Counted from the first letter of the stretch, positions 51,927-61,271 are shown. The stretch is 64,000 nt of DNA from JAUYQR01 sp963822435 (GCA_963822435.1 CAWGHN010000004.1:930001-994000), one strand, 5' to 3'. Made by a program: numbers and translations. The notes: generated by a model not told the origin, from the sequence alone.

Positions 51927-52259
51927 ATGGAACTCACACTCCCTCCGCGCGTGACCGACCGCGCCTTTGCCCGCCTTGCCGAAATCGCCGAACTCACCGG
52001 CGATGCGCGCGCCTTGCGCGTGGCCGTCGATGGCGGCGGTTGTTCGGGGTTTCAGTATGACATCAAGCTGGATGACGCTGCTGCCGATGATCTGGTGCTT
52101 GAAAAAGATGGGCAGCGGGTTCTGGTGGATCAGGTGTCGCTGCCGTTCCTGTCAAACGCGGTGATTGATTTCACCGAAGAACTGATCGGCGCGCGCTTTG
52201 TGGTGCAAAACCCGAACGCCACCTCAAGCTGCGGCTGTGGGACAAGTTTCTCGATCTGA
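51927..52259 (+). CDS. Iron-sulfur cluster insertion protein (ErpA/HesB family)
   Basis: 110 aa. A-type scaffold with the three cluster-binding Cys: GGGCSGFQY and the C-terminal SSCGCGTSFSI. It delivers Fe-S clusters to apo-proteins in the cytoplasm. Which A-type member (ErpA or IscA) is not settled. Confidence 0.92.
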   Translation: MELTLPPRVTDRAFARLAEIAELTGDARALRVAVDGGGCSGFQYDIKLDDAAADDLVLEKDGQRVLVDQVSLPFLSNAVIDFTEELIGARFVVQNPNATSSCGCGTSFSI

Positions 52260-52325
52260 TCGCATTTCCGCGTGACCTCGCGCGTGGCCGGTCTATCTCT
52301 CGGCCAAGCAAGCGGGAGACATGGG

Positions 52326-53045
52326 ATGCCGGTCACACTCATTCTTGGATCGGCACCGATGGCAGCGGCCGCGCGCGACTGGCCGCGCATGCCGTTCGAC
52401 CGGGTGCTTGCCATCAACAATGCCCATGCCATTCGGCCCGACTGGGATGAACTGATCTACCCGCATGACTTCCCGGCCGACCGGATTCCCACAACTCGTC
52501 CCGGCCAGCACCTTGTCACCGAAACCGAATTCGTGTCGGCGCAGAACGCGCTTGGCGGCTTTGTCTACGCTGGCGGAACAATGGCGTTCACGGCCGCCTA
52601 CTATGCCCTATTTTCGCATCAATCGACGGTCATCTCGGTCTTTGGCTGCGACATGGTCTATCCCAAGCACGGCAAGACTCATTTTTACGGCGAGGGTACC
52701 GCTGATCCGCTGCGCGCGGATGTGACGCTGCGCTCGCTCGAGGCAAAATCGGCGCGCCTGTTGGTGATTGCGGCGATGCGGGGTGTGGCGATGGTGAACC
52801 TGTCGGCCGGCCCCTCGCGCCTGATCTTCCCGCGCGCAACGCAAGGGTCGGTGGCAAAGGCCAGACCGTTGCCATTCTGCCCCGACTTCGCGGCGGCTGC
52901 ACTCGCGGCCGAAACGGCGCTTGGCTATGTCGTGCCATCCGGCCGTTACTGGGAAGAGGCAGAGCGGTTCGACCCGGCGGAACTTGACCGGATCGACGCG
53001 CTTTGGCTGGCCTCCGCGACCGTCCCCTGGCAGCAGACCGCTTGA
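52326..53045 (+). CDS. Hypothetical protein, Rossmann-like
   Basis: 239 aa from the ATG at 52326 (GGGAG upstream). It starts LILGSAPM and has RVLAINNAHAIRPDWDELIYPHDFP, GGTMAFTAAYYALF and VFGCDMVYPKHGKTHFYGEG. This resembles DUF115/MptE-like or glycosyltransferase-type Rossmann proteins, but the match is loose. Function not assigned. Same strand as erpA-like and xth, possibly cotranscribed. Confidence 0.65.
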   Translation: MPVTLILGSAPMAAAARDWPRMPFDRVLAINNAHAIRPDWDELIYPHDFPADRIPTTRPGQHLVTETEFVSAQNALGGFVYAGGTMAFTAAYYALFSHQSTVISVFGCDMVYPKHGKTHFYGEGTADPLRADVTLRSLEAKSARLLVIAAMRGVAMVNLSAGPSRLIFPRATQGSVAKARPLPFCPDFAAAALAAETALGYVVPSGRYWEEAERFDPAELDRIDALWLASATVPWQQTA

Positions 53046-53092
53046 AGCCCGCATAGGTCCGGGCCTAGAACAGTGCCAACGGAGGACCGCGC

Positions 53093-53872
53093 ATGAAACT
53101 CGCCACGTTCAACATCAATGGCATCAAGGCGCGGATCGAGGCGCTGCCGGCCTGGCTGAACGCGGCACAGCCCGATGTGGTTTGCCTGCAAGAGATCAAG
53201 TCTGTCGACGCAGCCTTCCCTCGCGAGATGTTCGAGGCAATGGGGTATGTCGTTGAAACGCACGGCCAAAAAGGCTTCAATGGGGTCGCCATTCTGTCAA
53301 GGCTGCCGTTGGGCGATGTGCGCCGCGGCCTGCCGGGTGACGAGACTGACGACCAATCCCGCTGGATCGAGGCGGTTGTGATAGCAACGCGTCCGATCCG
53401 GGTCTGCGGGCTCTACCTGCCGAATGGCAACCCCGCCCCGGGGCCGAAGTTCGACTATAAACTCGCCTGGATGGCGCGGATGGAAGCGCGTGTTCGCGCC
53501 CTTCTGGCCAGCGAAGACCCCTTCGTCTGCCTTGGTGACTACAACGTCATCCCGCAACCCGAAGATGCCAAAAAGCCCGAGGCGTGGGTGACCGACGCGC
53601 TGTTCCTGCCCGAAAGCCGCGCCGCATTTCAGCGCATCGTAAATCTTGGCCTGACCGACGCTTTCCGCGCGATCACTGCTGGAGCGGGGCATTATTCCTT
53701 TTGGGACTATCAGGCTGGCGCGTGGGAACGCAACAACGGCATTCGCATCGACCATATCCTCCTTAGCCCGCAAGCCGCCGACCGCCTGATCGACTGCCGG
53801 ATCGACACGGCGGTCAGGGGTGGCGACAAGCCGTCGGACCATGTGCCGGTCTGGGCCGAACTGGCGGGCTAG
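53093..53872 (+). CDS. xth: Exodeoxyribonuclease III
   Basis: 259 aa from the ATG at 53093 with GGAGGA upstream. Endonuclease/exonuclease/phosphatase fold: TFNINGIKARIEALPAWL, VVCLQEIK (Mg Glu), GDYNV, and the C-terminal SDHVPVWAEL (catalytic Asp-His). AP endonuclease and 3' exonuclease in base-excision repair. Confidence 0.94.
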   Translation: MKLATFNINGIKARIEALPAWLNAAQPDVVCLQEIKSVDAAFPREMFEAMGYVVETHGQKGFNGVAILSRLPLGDVRRGLPGDETDDQSRWIEAVVIATRPIRVCGLYLPNGNPAPGPKFDYKLAWMARMEARVRALLASEDPFVCLGDYNVIPQPEDAKKPEAWVTDALFLPESRAAFQRIVNLGLTDAFRAITAGAGHYSFWDYQAGAWERNNGIRIDHILLSPQAADRLIDCRIDTAVRGGDKPSDHVPVWAELAG

Positions 53873-55069
53873 TCAGGAACTCCGGCCTGCGCCCTGCGTC
53901 ACGTCATGGCCATATAACCAATCAAAGCGCCCGAGCATTGCGCTGGGCGCAACCTGCCCCATCAACCGCAGGCCGGTATGTGCCAGCGACCGAAGTGGCC
54001 CACTCAGGTGATAGGCCCGCGCGTTACCGTTTGCCGCCGCGACGATCCGGCCGGTGCGCGCCTGACGCCTCGCCTGGAATGCAGCAAGGCCGACCGCAGG
54101 CGTGTCATGGGTCGCCAGCGCCTCTGCCAGCACCCACGCATCCTCCAGCCCCATCGACGCTCCCTGGGCCAGAAACGGCAGCGTCGGATGGGCGGCATCT
54201 CCAAGGATCGCGGCCGCTCCATGCGGCGTGGCCCGAAACCATGTTTTGGCCACCGGATGCCGGAACAGCCCCCAAAGCCAAGGGTCCTCGACCTGCTCCA
54301 GCCAGCCCCGCACCCGTGGACCAAACTCCTCGAACGCCAGCCGCAGATCCATCGAATCGTCGCGCAGCGACCAGCTTTCCTCGGCCCATTTCCGGCGCTC
54401 TTCGACCGCCACGATGTTGCGCAACGCGCCGCCTCGCAGCGGATAGCTGACCAGATGCCGACCCTCCCCCATATGCACCTCGGCCACCGGCGCCGCCCCC
54501 GCGTCGCACGGGATCAACGCGCGCCACGCAACCTGATGCGTGAAGAACGGCTTTTCCGGTCCGTTCAGCGCCACCCTCAAACGCGAATGCAGCCCGTCCG
54601 CCCCGATCAACAGCCCCGCCTCCTGCCACGCTCCCGCAACCGACAGCCGCGGCCGCGGACCGGACACATCGACGGCATCGACGCGCTGCAACAAGCGCAG
54701 CGTAACCCCGGCCTCCTCCGCGCCCCGCAGCAAAAGTGCGATCAGGTCGGCGCGGTGCAGGAAATGATACCCCTGTTCGGGCCGCAACCGCCCGACCTCC
54801 AGCCGCGTTACCAGCGCGCCCGACATCCCGTCGCGCAGGTCCACCGCCTCTGCGCGCAGTGACGACGCCTGCAGCGCATCGCCGAGGCCAAGCGCACGCA
54901 AGACGCAGGCACCGTTCGGCGAAATCTGCAACCCGGCACCCACCTCGCGGATGGCATCAGCCTGCTCCAGAACCGTAACCGAAGCGCCGCGCAGGGCCAG
55001 CGCCCGCGCTACCGCAAGCCCCGCAACCCCTGCCCCAAGAACGGTGACGGATTGCCCGATCAGACTCAT
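53873..55069 (-). CDS. FAD-dependent aromatic monooxygenase (salicylate-hydroxylase-like)
   Basis: 398 aa. GAGVAGLAVARALALRGASVTVLEQ at the N-terminus binds FAD, LIGADGLHSRLR is the DG motif and ILGDAAHPTLPFLAQGASMGLEDAW the GD motif. Class A flavoprotein monooxygenase using NAD(P)H and O2. Substrate unknown. Its stop abuts the convergent xth gene. Confidence 0.88.
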   Translation of the reverse strand: MSLIGQSVTVLGAGVAGLAVARALALRGASVTVLEQADAIREVGAGLQISPNGACVLRALGLGDALQASSLRAEAVDLRDGMSGALVTRLEVGRLRPEQGYHFLHRADLIALLLRGAEEAGVTLRLLQRVDAVDVSGPRPRLSVAGAWQEAGLLIGADGLHSRLRVALNGPEKPFFTHQVAWRALIPCDAGAAPVAEVHMGEGRHLVSYPLRGGALRNIVAVEERRKWAEESWSLRDDSMDLRLAFEEFGPRVRGWLEQVEDPWLWGLFRHPVAKTWFRATPHGAAAILGDAAHPTLPFLAQGASMGLEDAWVLAEALATHDTPAVGLAAFQARRQARTGRIVAAANGNARAYHLSGPLRSLAHTGLRLMGQVAPSAMLGRFDWLYGHDVTQGAGRSS

Positions 55070-55089
55070 GGCTTACCCCCGAAATGACA

Positions 55090-55112
55090 ACGCCGGGCGT
55101 ATTGCCCGGCGT
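55090..55112 (-). terminator. Terminator-like hairpin after dksA
   Basis: A perfect 9-bp stem ACGCCGGGC/GCCCGGCGT with a 5-nt loop, then TTGTCATTT on the minus strand, 33 bp after the dksA stop. Confidence 0.65.
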
Positions 55113-55145
55113 CAAGTTTCCGCCTCTGTCCGATGTTTCGCAAGC

Positions 55146-55568
55146 TCAGTCGTCGCGGTGCACCTTTTCGCGGCGCTCGTGCTTTTCCTGCGCTTCCAGC
55201 GTCATCGTCGCGATCGGGCGGGCATCCAGCCGTCGCAGGCTGATCGGCTCGCCGGTCATCTCGCAATAGCCGAACTCGCCGTTCTCGATCCGGCGCAGCG
55301 CCGCATCGATCTTTGCCACAAGCTTGCGCTGCCGGTCCCGCGTGCGCAGTTCAAGCGCGCGGTCGGTCTCTTCCGATGCGCGATCCGCGATGTCGGGCAC
55401 ATTGCGCCCTGAGTCCTGCAAGCTGTCGATGGTTTCGGCGGACTGGTCGAGAAGTTCCTGCTTCCAGACAATCAGTTTGCGGCGAAAATACTCAAGTTGC
55501 CGGTCGTTCATGAATGGTTCGTCTTCGGCGGGACGATAATCGTCAGGCAAGAACACTTCGGCCTTCAT
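55146..55568 (-). CDS. dksA: DksA-type RNA polymerase-binding regulator
   Basis: 140 aa from the ATG at 55568, where the conserved KAEVFLPDDYRPAEDEPFMN begins. Coiled-coil secondary-channel arm at ~25-100 with the DIADRAS tip. The globular zinc-finger region (FGYCEMTGEPISLRRLDARPIATMTLEAQ) keeps only one of the four Cys, so Zn binding of the canonical type is absent. It modulates transcription with ppGpp. Confidence 0.9.
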   Translation of the reverse strand: MKAEVFLPDDYRPAEDEPFMNDRQLEYFRRKLIVWKQELLDQSAETIDSLQDSGRNVPDIADRASEETDRALELRTRDRQRKLVAKIDAALRRIENGEFGYCEMTGEPISLRRLDARPIATMTLEAQEKHERREKVHRDD

Positions 55569-55738
55569 CGAAACTCTCTCCAAATTGCCGGATCGCTCCG
55601 ACAGGTGGGCTTCTGTCATGATGCGCTCCCGTTGGCGGGCATTTAGCGTAAGGCGCAGGCAATGTCACTAGCGGTTGCGAGAATTTGTCGTGACCGCTAG
55701 GCTCGCCCGGCCCGCCCCAACCAGAGCCTTGATCCTCA

Positions 55739-56590
55739 ATGAAATTCGCCTCGACCGCGACCTATGTTGCCACCGAAGACCTGCGCGTCGCCGTCAATGC
55801 GGCGGTAACCCTTCAGCGGCCCTTGCTGGTGAAAGGTGAACCGGGCACCGGCAAGACCGAACTTGCCCGCCAGGTGGCGGCCGCACTCGACCTGCCGCTC
55901 GTTGAATGGCATGTAAAATCAACCACAAAGGCGCAGCAGGGGCTTTACGAATACGATGCCGTCAGCCGCCTTCGCGACAGCCAGCTTGGTCCCGGCCTTG
56001 GCGGCGAACGGGTCAGCGATGTGCGCAACTACATCCGCAAGGGCAAGCTGTGGCAAGCTTTCGAGGCCGAAGGGCGGGTGGTGCTTTTGATCGACGAGAT
56101 CGACAAGGCCGATATCGAGTTTCCGAACGACCTTCTGCAGGAACTCGACCGGATGGAATTTCACGTCTACGAAACCGGCGAGACAATCCGTGCCCGCCAC
56201 CGCCCGGTCGTCATCATCACGTCGAACAACGAAAAGGAACTGCCCGACGCTTTCCTGCGCCGCTGTTTCTTTCACTATATCCGCTTTCCTGATCTCGACA
56301 CCCTGCGCGCCATCGTTGCGGTGCATTTCCCCGGCATCAAGGACGCCCTCCTCACTGTCGCGCTGACCCAGTTCTTCGAACTGCGCGACACCCCCGGCCT
56401 GAAGAAGAAACCGTCCACCAGCGAGGTGCTGGATTGGCTGCGCCTGCTGCTGGCCGAAGACCTTGATCCCGCAGACCTAAAGCGCGACGGAAAGACCAGC
56501 CTGCCAAAGCTGTATGGCGCGCTCTTGAAGAACGAACAGGATGTGCAACTGTTCGAACGCCTCGCCTTTCTTGCGCGCAGCGGCCGATGA
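55739..56590 (+). CDS. MoxR-family AAA+ ATPase
   Basis: 283 aa. Walker A KGEPGTGKTE, Walker B VLLIDEIDKAD, sensor 1 ITSNNEKELP, then the arginine region FLRRCFFHYIRFP. MoxR ATPases work with vWA proteins as chaperone-like complexes that insert cofactors or assemble complexes. A CoxE-type vWA gene is encoded 1.8 kb downstream on the same strand, supporting that role here. Confidence 0.9.
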   Translation: MKFASTATYVATEDLRVAVNAAVTLQRPLLVKGEPGTGKTELARQVAAALDLPLVEWHVKSTTKAQQGLYEYDAVSRLRDSQLGPGLGGERVSDVRNYIRKGKLWQAFEAEGRVVLLIDEIDKADIEFPNDLLQELDRMEFHVYETGETIRARHRPVVIITSNNEKELPDAFLRRCFFHYIRFPDLDTLRAIVAVHFPGIKDALLTVALTQFFELRDTPGLKKKPSTSEVLDWLRLLLAEDLDPADLKRDGKTSLPKLYGALLKNEQDVQLFERLAFLARSGR

Positions 56591-56870
56591 ATTGACCTTT
56601 TCCAACATCACCGAATCGGTCCTGAAAGTCTTGATTTCATCAAGGGATATCACCTGCGCCCGCCCCAAAACCCATGAGCTTTCGCCACGGCTGAAACAAA
56701 GCGTGAGACGAAATCGAACATCTGGATACGGCAACCACTTTAACCGCCACAGGTAGTGCCCCGAAATTACGTCAAAATTCCGGAATTGACAGCGGAGCAC
56801 CCCACTCCTGAGACTGCTTACAGCGCCCTGTCTGCCCGGGGTGCGCCACAGTCCCCGCGAGTGCTGCCGC
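56591..56870. other. Intergenic gap before the DUF2927 gene
   Basis: 280 bp, less GC-rich than the flanks. It contains CTTGAT-TTC-ATCAAG at 56630-56644, an inverted repeat with a 3-bp spacer. No coding frame is convincing. It may hold the promoter of the DUF2927-to-M48 gene run. Confidence 0.4.
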
Positions 56871-58223
56871 ATGCGCTTTATATATCTTATGGCTGCCATC
56901 GCCCTGTCCGCCTGCGCCCCTTCGGCACAGGTGTCCAAGGCCCGACCAACCACCGGCACAGAGGTCAGCTTTGCACCGCTGCAAGGCTTTGCCCCACAAA
57001 GCTCCAGCCGCAGTAACGCCGAAATTGCCCGCGATTTTCTCGACCTCTCCTTCGCGATGGAAAGCGGACGCAGTCTGCCGATCCTCACCCGGTTCGAAGG
57101 CCCGATCAGCATCCGCCTGTCTGGCAGCGTGCCGCCAACCGCTCCACGCGATCTGGCGGTCCTGATCGCCCGCCTGCAATCCGAAGCTGGCCTTCCCGTC
57201 ACCGCTGCGTTCCACGATGACGCATCGATCACGGTTGAATTCGTGCCCCGCGAAGCGCTGCGCCGGATGGCGCCTCAGGCGGCCTGCTTTGTCGTCCCGA
57301 ACGTCTCGTCGCTGGCTGAATACCGCTCGCGCCGCGGGTCCGAGGCCGTGGATTGGGGCGCAGTGACGCGCCGCACCCGTGCCGCGATCTTCGTGCCCGC
57401 CGATACCAGCCCGCAAGAGGTGCGCGACTGCCTGCACGAAGAAATCGCGCAAGCGATCGGGCCTTTGAACGACCTCTATCGGTTGCCGGACTCAGTCTTC
57501 AACGACGACAATTTCAATTCGGTTTTGACCGCCTTCGACATGCTGATCCTGCGGATCTACTACGCGCCCGAATTGCACAGCGGCATGACGCGCGACACGG
57601 CGGCGGCACTCGTTCCCGGGCTGGTCGCGCGTTTGAACCCCGCCGGTGCCGGCATGGGTAGCGCCAGCGCAGGCCCGACGCCGCGTGCCTGGACGACCGC
57701 AATCGAAACCGCACTCGGGCGGAAAGGCAGCACCGCAGCCCGCCTGAAGGCCGCCGAGCGCGCAGTCTCCCTCGCCCGGTCCGAAGGGTGGGCTGACAAC
57801 CGCCTTGCCTTCAGCTACTTCGCCCTTGGGCGGCTCAGTGCGGGCTCCGACCAGACCCGCGCGCTTGGCGCCTTTTCCGCAGCCGCTGCGATCTACGCCC
57901 GCCAACCCGGCGGTGAAGTCCACGTCGCCCATATCGAGATGCAACTGGCCGCAATGGCCCTTGGCACCGGCACCCCGGCCGAGGCGATCCGTCTCGCGGA
58001 CCACGCCATGCCAATCGTGCAACGGCATGAAAATGCGGCACTTCTGGCCACCCTCATGCTGATCAAGGCCGAGGCGATGGACCGGCTTGGCGACACTGTC
58101 GGTGCGGCGGCGCTCAGGCTCGACAGTCAGCCGTGGGCGCGCTATGGCTTCGGCTCGGATACGGTCGTGAAAGCCCGGATGCGCGATATCGCGGCGGTGG
58201 CTTCAGGCGGCGGCAAAGGCTGA
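56871..58223 (+). CDS. DUF2927-family lipoprotein
   Basis: 450 aa from the ATG at 56871. Lipobox LSAC at residues ~15-18 makes it a likely lipoprotein. A DUF2927 domain (residues ~45-240) carries CLHEEIAQAIGPLNDLYRLPDSVFNDDNF, reminiscent of a metallopeptidase helix. The C-terminal ~170 residues are Ala-rich helical repeats (TPR-like). Function unknown; it lies between MoxR and vWA genes. Confidence 0.8.
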   Translation: MRFIYLMAAIALSACAPSAQVSKARPTTGTEVSFAPLQGFAPQSSSRSNAEIARDFLDLSFAMESGRSLPILTRFEGPISIRLSGSVPPTAPRDLAVLIARLQSEAGLPVTAAFHDDASITVEFVPREALRRMAPQAACFVVPNVSSLAEYRSRRGSEAVDWGAVTRRTRAAIFVPADTSPQEVRDCLHEEIAQAIGPLNDLYRLPDSVFNDDNFNSVLTAFDMLILRIYYAPELHSGMTRDTAAALVPGLVARLNPAGAGMGSASAGPTPRAWTTAIETALGRKGSTAARLKAAERAVSLARSEGWADNRLAFSYFALGRLSAGSDQTRALGAFSAAAAIYARQPGGEVHVAHIEMQLAAMALGTGTPAEAIRLADHAMPIVQRHENAALLATLMLIKAEAMDRLGDTVGAAALRLDSQPWARYGFGSDTVVKARMRDIAAVASGGGKG

Positions 58224-58258
58224 AAGCGGGGCATCTGGCCCCCGGAAAAGGGGGCGGT

Positions 58259-58429
58259 GTGATCGTCATCGGCGGGTTCATCTTCGGGGCGTTGCTTGGC
58301 GCATTCACCGCGCGGCGGCGCGGCGGCAAACCCGCCGATATGGCGCAATATGCCGCCGGCTTCGGTATTGCATTCTGCCTCCTCGGCCTCTTCCTCACCA
58401 TCTTCCTCGAGCGGATGCTCATGAGGTAA
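58259..58429 (+). CDS. Small two-helix membrane protein
   Basis: 56 aa from a GTG at 58259 (GGGGG upstream). Two hydrophobic segments (VIVIGGFIFGALLGAF and AAGFGIAFCLLGLFLTIFL) around a basic loop. It fits a gap between the DUF2927 and vWA genes, stopping 3 bp before the latter. No family recognised with certainty; start codon uncertain. Confidence 0.6.
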   Translation: MIVIGGFIFGALLGAFTARRRGGKPADMAQYAAGFGIAFCLLGLFLTIFLERMLMR

Positions 58430-58432
58430 CCA

Positions 58433-59614
58433 ATGTTCCTGCCCCTCTTCCAGACCCTGCGGACCGAAGGCGTGCCAGTCAGCCTTCGTGAATTCCTCGG
58501 GTTTCTCGAAGCCGTGGCGGCAGGCCTCGTGACCTATGATCCAACCGGCTTTTACTTCCTCGCCCGCACCACGCTGGTGAAGGACGAACGCCACCTCGAC
58601 CGCTTCGACCGGGCCTTCGCCAAAGCATTCGAGGGGCTGGAGGCGATCCGCGCCGATCAGGTGCTTGAGGCGCTGGACCTGCCGCGCGAGTGGCTGGAAA
58701 AGCTGGCCGAAAAGCATCTCTCGTCCGAAGAGCGCGCCGCCATTGCGGCACTTGGCGGCTTTGACGCGTTGATGGAAACCTTGCGCCAGCGGCTCGCCGA
58801 ACAAAAGTCCCGGCATCAGGGCGGCTCGAAATGGGTGGGCACCGCCGGCACCTCGCCCTTCGGCGCCTATGGCTACAACCCCGAAGGCGTGCGCATCGGG
58901 CAGGACCAAAGCCGCCACCAGCGCGCGGTCAAGGTCTGGGACAAACGCGAATTTCGTAACCTCGCCGACGATGTCGAACTTGGCACCCGCAACATCAAGG
59001 TGGCCCTGCGTCGCCTGCGCAAATGGGCCCGCGACGGGGCCGCAGACGAGCTTGACCTCGACGGCACCATTCGCGCCACAGCCGAACACGGCTGGCTTGA
59101 CGTGCAGACAAGGCCAGAACGGCGCAACGCGGTGAAGGTGCTGTTGTTACTGGATATCGGCGGGTCGATGGACCCCTACGCCAAGGTGATGGAGGAGTTG
59201 TTCTCCGCCGCCCGCGCCGAATTCAAGCACCTCGTGACCTTCTACTTCCACAACTGCATCTACGAAGGCGTCTGGCGCGACAACCGCCGCCGCTGGGATG
59301 CGCAAACCCCGACCTGGGACGTGCTGCGCACCTACGGCTCCGACTACAAATGCATCATCGTCGGCGACGCGGCGATGAGCCCTTACGAAATCCTCCACCC
59401 CGGCGGTGCCAACGAACACTGGAACACCGAGGCAGGGCAGGTCTGGCTGCGCCGGGTCAGCAAGCAGTGGCCGCATCACCTGTGGATCAACCCGGTCCCC
59501 GAGACCGGGTGGCAACACAGCCACTCCACGCGCCTGATCCGCGAAATCTTCGACGGAAAGATGGTGCCGATGACGTTGGAAGGCATCGGCAGGGGGGTCA
59601 GGCAACTCGGATGA
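58433..59614 (+). CDS. CoxE-type von Willebrand factor A domain protein
   Basis: 393 aa. The C-terminal half holds a vWA domain with a MIDAS-like DIGGSMDPY, plus the FYFHNCIYEGVW and GDAAMSPYE blocks typical of CoxE-like partners of MoxR ATPases. The N-terminal half is helical. Partner of the MoxR protein encoded at 55739-56590, by family. Confidence 0.88.
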   Translation: MFLPLFQTLRTEGVPVSLREFLGFLEAVAAGLVTYDPTGFYFLARTTLVKDERHLDRFDRAFAKAFEGLEAIRADQVLEALDLPREWLEKLAEKHLSSEERAAIAALGGFDALMETLRQRLAEQKSRHQGGSKWVGTAGTSPFGAYGYNPEGVRIGQDQSRHQRAVKVWDKREFRNLADDVELGTRNIKVALRRLRKWARDGAADELDLDGTIRATAEHGWLDVQTRPERRNAVKVLLLLDIGGSMDPYAKVMEELFSAARAEFKHLVTFYFHNCIYEGVWRDNRRRWDAQTPTWDVLRTYGSDYKCIIVGDAAMSPYEILHPGGANEHWNTEAGQVWLRRVSKQWPHHLWINPVPETGWQHSHSTRLIREIFDGKMVPMTLEGIGRGVRQLG

Positions 59615-59952
59615 TAGACCTTTGGCGCGCGCGGCCCTGGCTTTCCTCTGCCTTCCTGCTGGCCTGCGCAGTGACGCTGTTCTTCCTGCTTCGGCTGGTG
59701 GTGCAGACAGTCTACTGGCAAACCCACCAACAAGTTCCGGTCCAGCCCTGGATGACAGTCGGCTACATCGCACGGTCCTGGGATCTGGACCCGCGCGCGC
59801 TTGACGCCAAGGCCGGTCTGCCCCTGCCCGAAGTGAAAGGCCACCCGCAACCCTTGATCGAAATTGCCCGTGACCGGGGCGTGCCGGTGGCCGACATAAT
59901 CGCCGAGGTTGAAGCCGCCGTCGCCGCCCTGCGCACCGAGCGCGGCGAATGA
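59611..59952 (+). CDS. Small membrane-anchored hypothetical protein
   Basis: 113 aa whose ATG overlaps the vWA stop (ATGA). One N-terminal membrane helix (SSAFLLACAVTLFFLLRLVV), then a soluble ~80-residue domain with WMTVGYIARSWDLDPRALDAKAGL, which looks like a small helical domain. Not recognised. Overlaps the DedA start by 4 bp, so translated as a unit. Confidence 0.7.
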   Translation: MIDLWRARPWLSSAFLLACAVTLFFLLRLVVQTVYWQTHQQVPVQPWMTVGYIARSWDLDPRALDAKAGLPLPEVKGHPQPLIEIARDRGVPVADIIAEVEAAVAALRTERGE

Positions 59953-60542
59953 CCGACTGGCTCCTTGCCCTTGTGCCGCAATACGGGCTGTGGCTGCTGG
60001 CTGCGACAACATTCCTTTCGTGCCTCGCCCTGCCCTTTCCCGCCTCGATCCTGATGCTGACGGCAGGCGGCTTTGTCGCGGCCGGCGACCTTGCGCTCGC
60101 TCCGACCCTCGCTGCCGCCGCCGGTGGCGGTATCGCCGGCGACCAACTTGGCTATTGGGCCGGGCGCAGCTTCGGCGCACGCCTGCTGACCCGGCTCAAA
60201 CGCGATCCGGCCCGTGATCGGCTTCTTGCAAAGGCCGTCGCGATCATGGACCGGCGCGGCACCGGCGCGGTCTTCCTGACGCGCTGGCTGTTCAGCCCGC
60301 TGGGGCCGTGGATCAACCTGACCGCCGGCAGCACCGGCTATGGCTGGCCGCGCTTCACCACCGCAGGCGTCGCTGGCGAAGCGGTCTGGGCGGGCCTTTA
60401 CGTCGGCGCAGGCTACGCCTTTGCCGGCAATGTCGCGGCGGCAAGCCAGATGCTCGGCTCGGTGCTTGGCGTGGTGGCCAGCTCTTCGGCGGTGGCCATC
60501 CTCGGTTATTGGCTCTATTCGTCGCAGCGGTCGGGGGTTTAA
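59949..60542 (+). CDS. DedA/SNARE-associated family membrane protein
   Basis: 197 aa with several membrane helices and re-entrant hairpins. LPFPASILMLTAGGF and FLTRWLFSPLGPWINLTAGSTGYGWPRF carry the Glu/Asp/Arg-poor DedA variant of family motifs. DedA proteins move undecaprenyl phosphate or other lipids across the inner membrane; specific role unknown. Confidence 0.82.
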   Translation: MTDWLLALVPQYGLWLLAATTFLSCLALPFPASILMLTAGGFVAAGDLALAPTLAAAAGGGIAGDQLGYWAGRSFGARLLTRLKRDPARDRLLAKAVAIMDRRGTGAVFLTRWLFSPLGPWINLTAGSTGYGWPRFTTAGVAGEAVWAGLYVGAGYAFAGNVAAASQMLGSVLGVVASSSAVAILGYWLYSSQRSGV

Positions 60543-60572
60543 ACCGATGCACGCCACCCCATATCCGGCCCG

Positions 60573-61271
60573 ATGATGAAGTTCCTTCCCCTCCTCCTCG
60601 CGGTTGCCTACGCGGTTCTGATGATGCGCTTTTCGGTCTGGCGCACCAAGAAGATGCTCGACCAGCAGTCCAAGCCGCTGACCGATCCCGCCATCACCCG
60701 CCTCGCCGCCCAGATGGCCGAGGCGCTGGAAGTGCCGCAGATCAAGGTCAACGTGTTCGAGGTTGAACCGGTCAATGGTCTTGCCGCTCCTGACGGTCGC
60801 ATTTTCCTGACCCGCGGCTTTCTCAATCGCAAGATCCGTGGCGAGGTCACTGCCGAGGAACTGGCCAGCGTCATCGCGCATGAAATGGGCCACGTCGCCC
60901 TTGGCCACATGCGCCGCCGGATGATCGACTTTACCGGCCAGAACGCCGTATTTGTCATGCTCTCCGCCCTTCTGAACCGTTTCCTGCCCTTCATCGGCAT
61001 CTGGCTCGCCAATATCATCTCCACCGCGCTGATGGCCCGCCTGTCACGCCGTGACGAATTCGAGGCCGACGCGTATGCATCCGCCCTGCTGATCAAGGCC
61101 GGCATCGGCACCGGCCCACAGAAAAGCCTGTTCCGCAAGCTCGAAGCGCTGACCCAGAACCGCGCCGAAGGCGTGCCGGCATGGCTGCTCAGCCACCCCC
61201 ACGTCAACGAACGCATCGCCGCGATCGAGGCGAACGAGGCGCGCTGGCTGGGCTCCGTGCAAGGCTCCTGA
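60573..61271 (+). CDS. M48-family zinc metalloprotease (HtpX-like)
   Basis: 232 aa. N-terminal hydrophobic anchor, catalytic VIAHEMGHVALGH, a second hydrophobic segment (FLPFIGIWLANIISTALMA) and the EFEADAYA motif giving the third Zn ligand. Membrane-bound quality-control protease. Last gene of the MoxR-to-M48 run. Confidence 0.9.
   Translation: MMKFLPLLLAVAYAVLMMRFSVWRTKKMLDQQSKPLTDPAITRLAAQMAEALEVPQIKVNVFEVEPVNGLAAPDGRIFLTRGFLNRKIRGEVTAEELASVIAHEMGHVALGHMRRRMIDFTGQNAVFVMLSALLNRFLPFIGIWLANIISTALMARLSRRDEFEADAYASALLIKAGIGTGPQKSLFRKLEALTQNRAEGVPAWLLSHPHVNERIAAIEANEARWLGSVQGS

Noticed and set aside
56630..56644. Possible FNR box (CTTGAT-TTC-ATCAAG)
   Set aside because: The spacer between TTGAT and ATCAA is 3 bp, not the 4 bp required by FNR; kept only as an inverted repeat.
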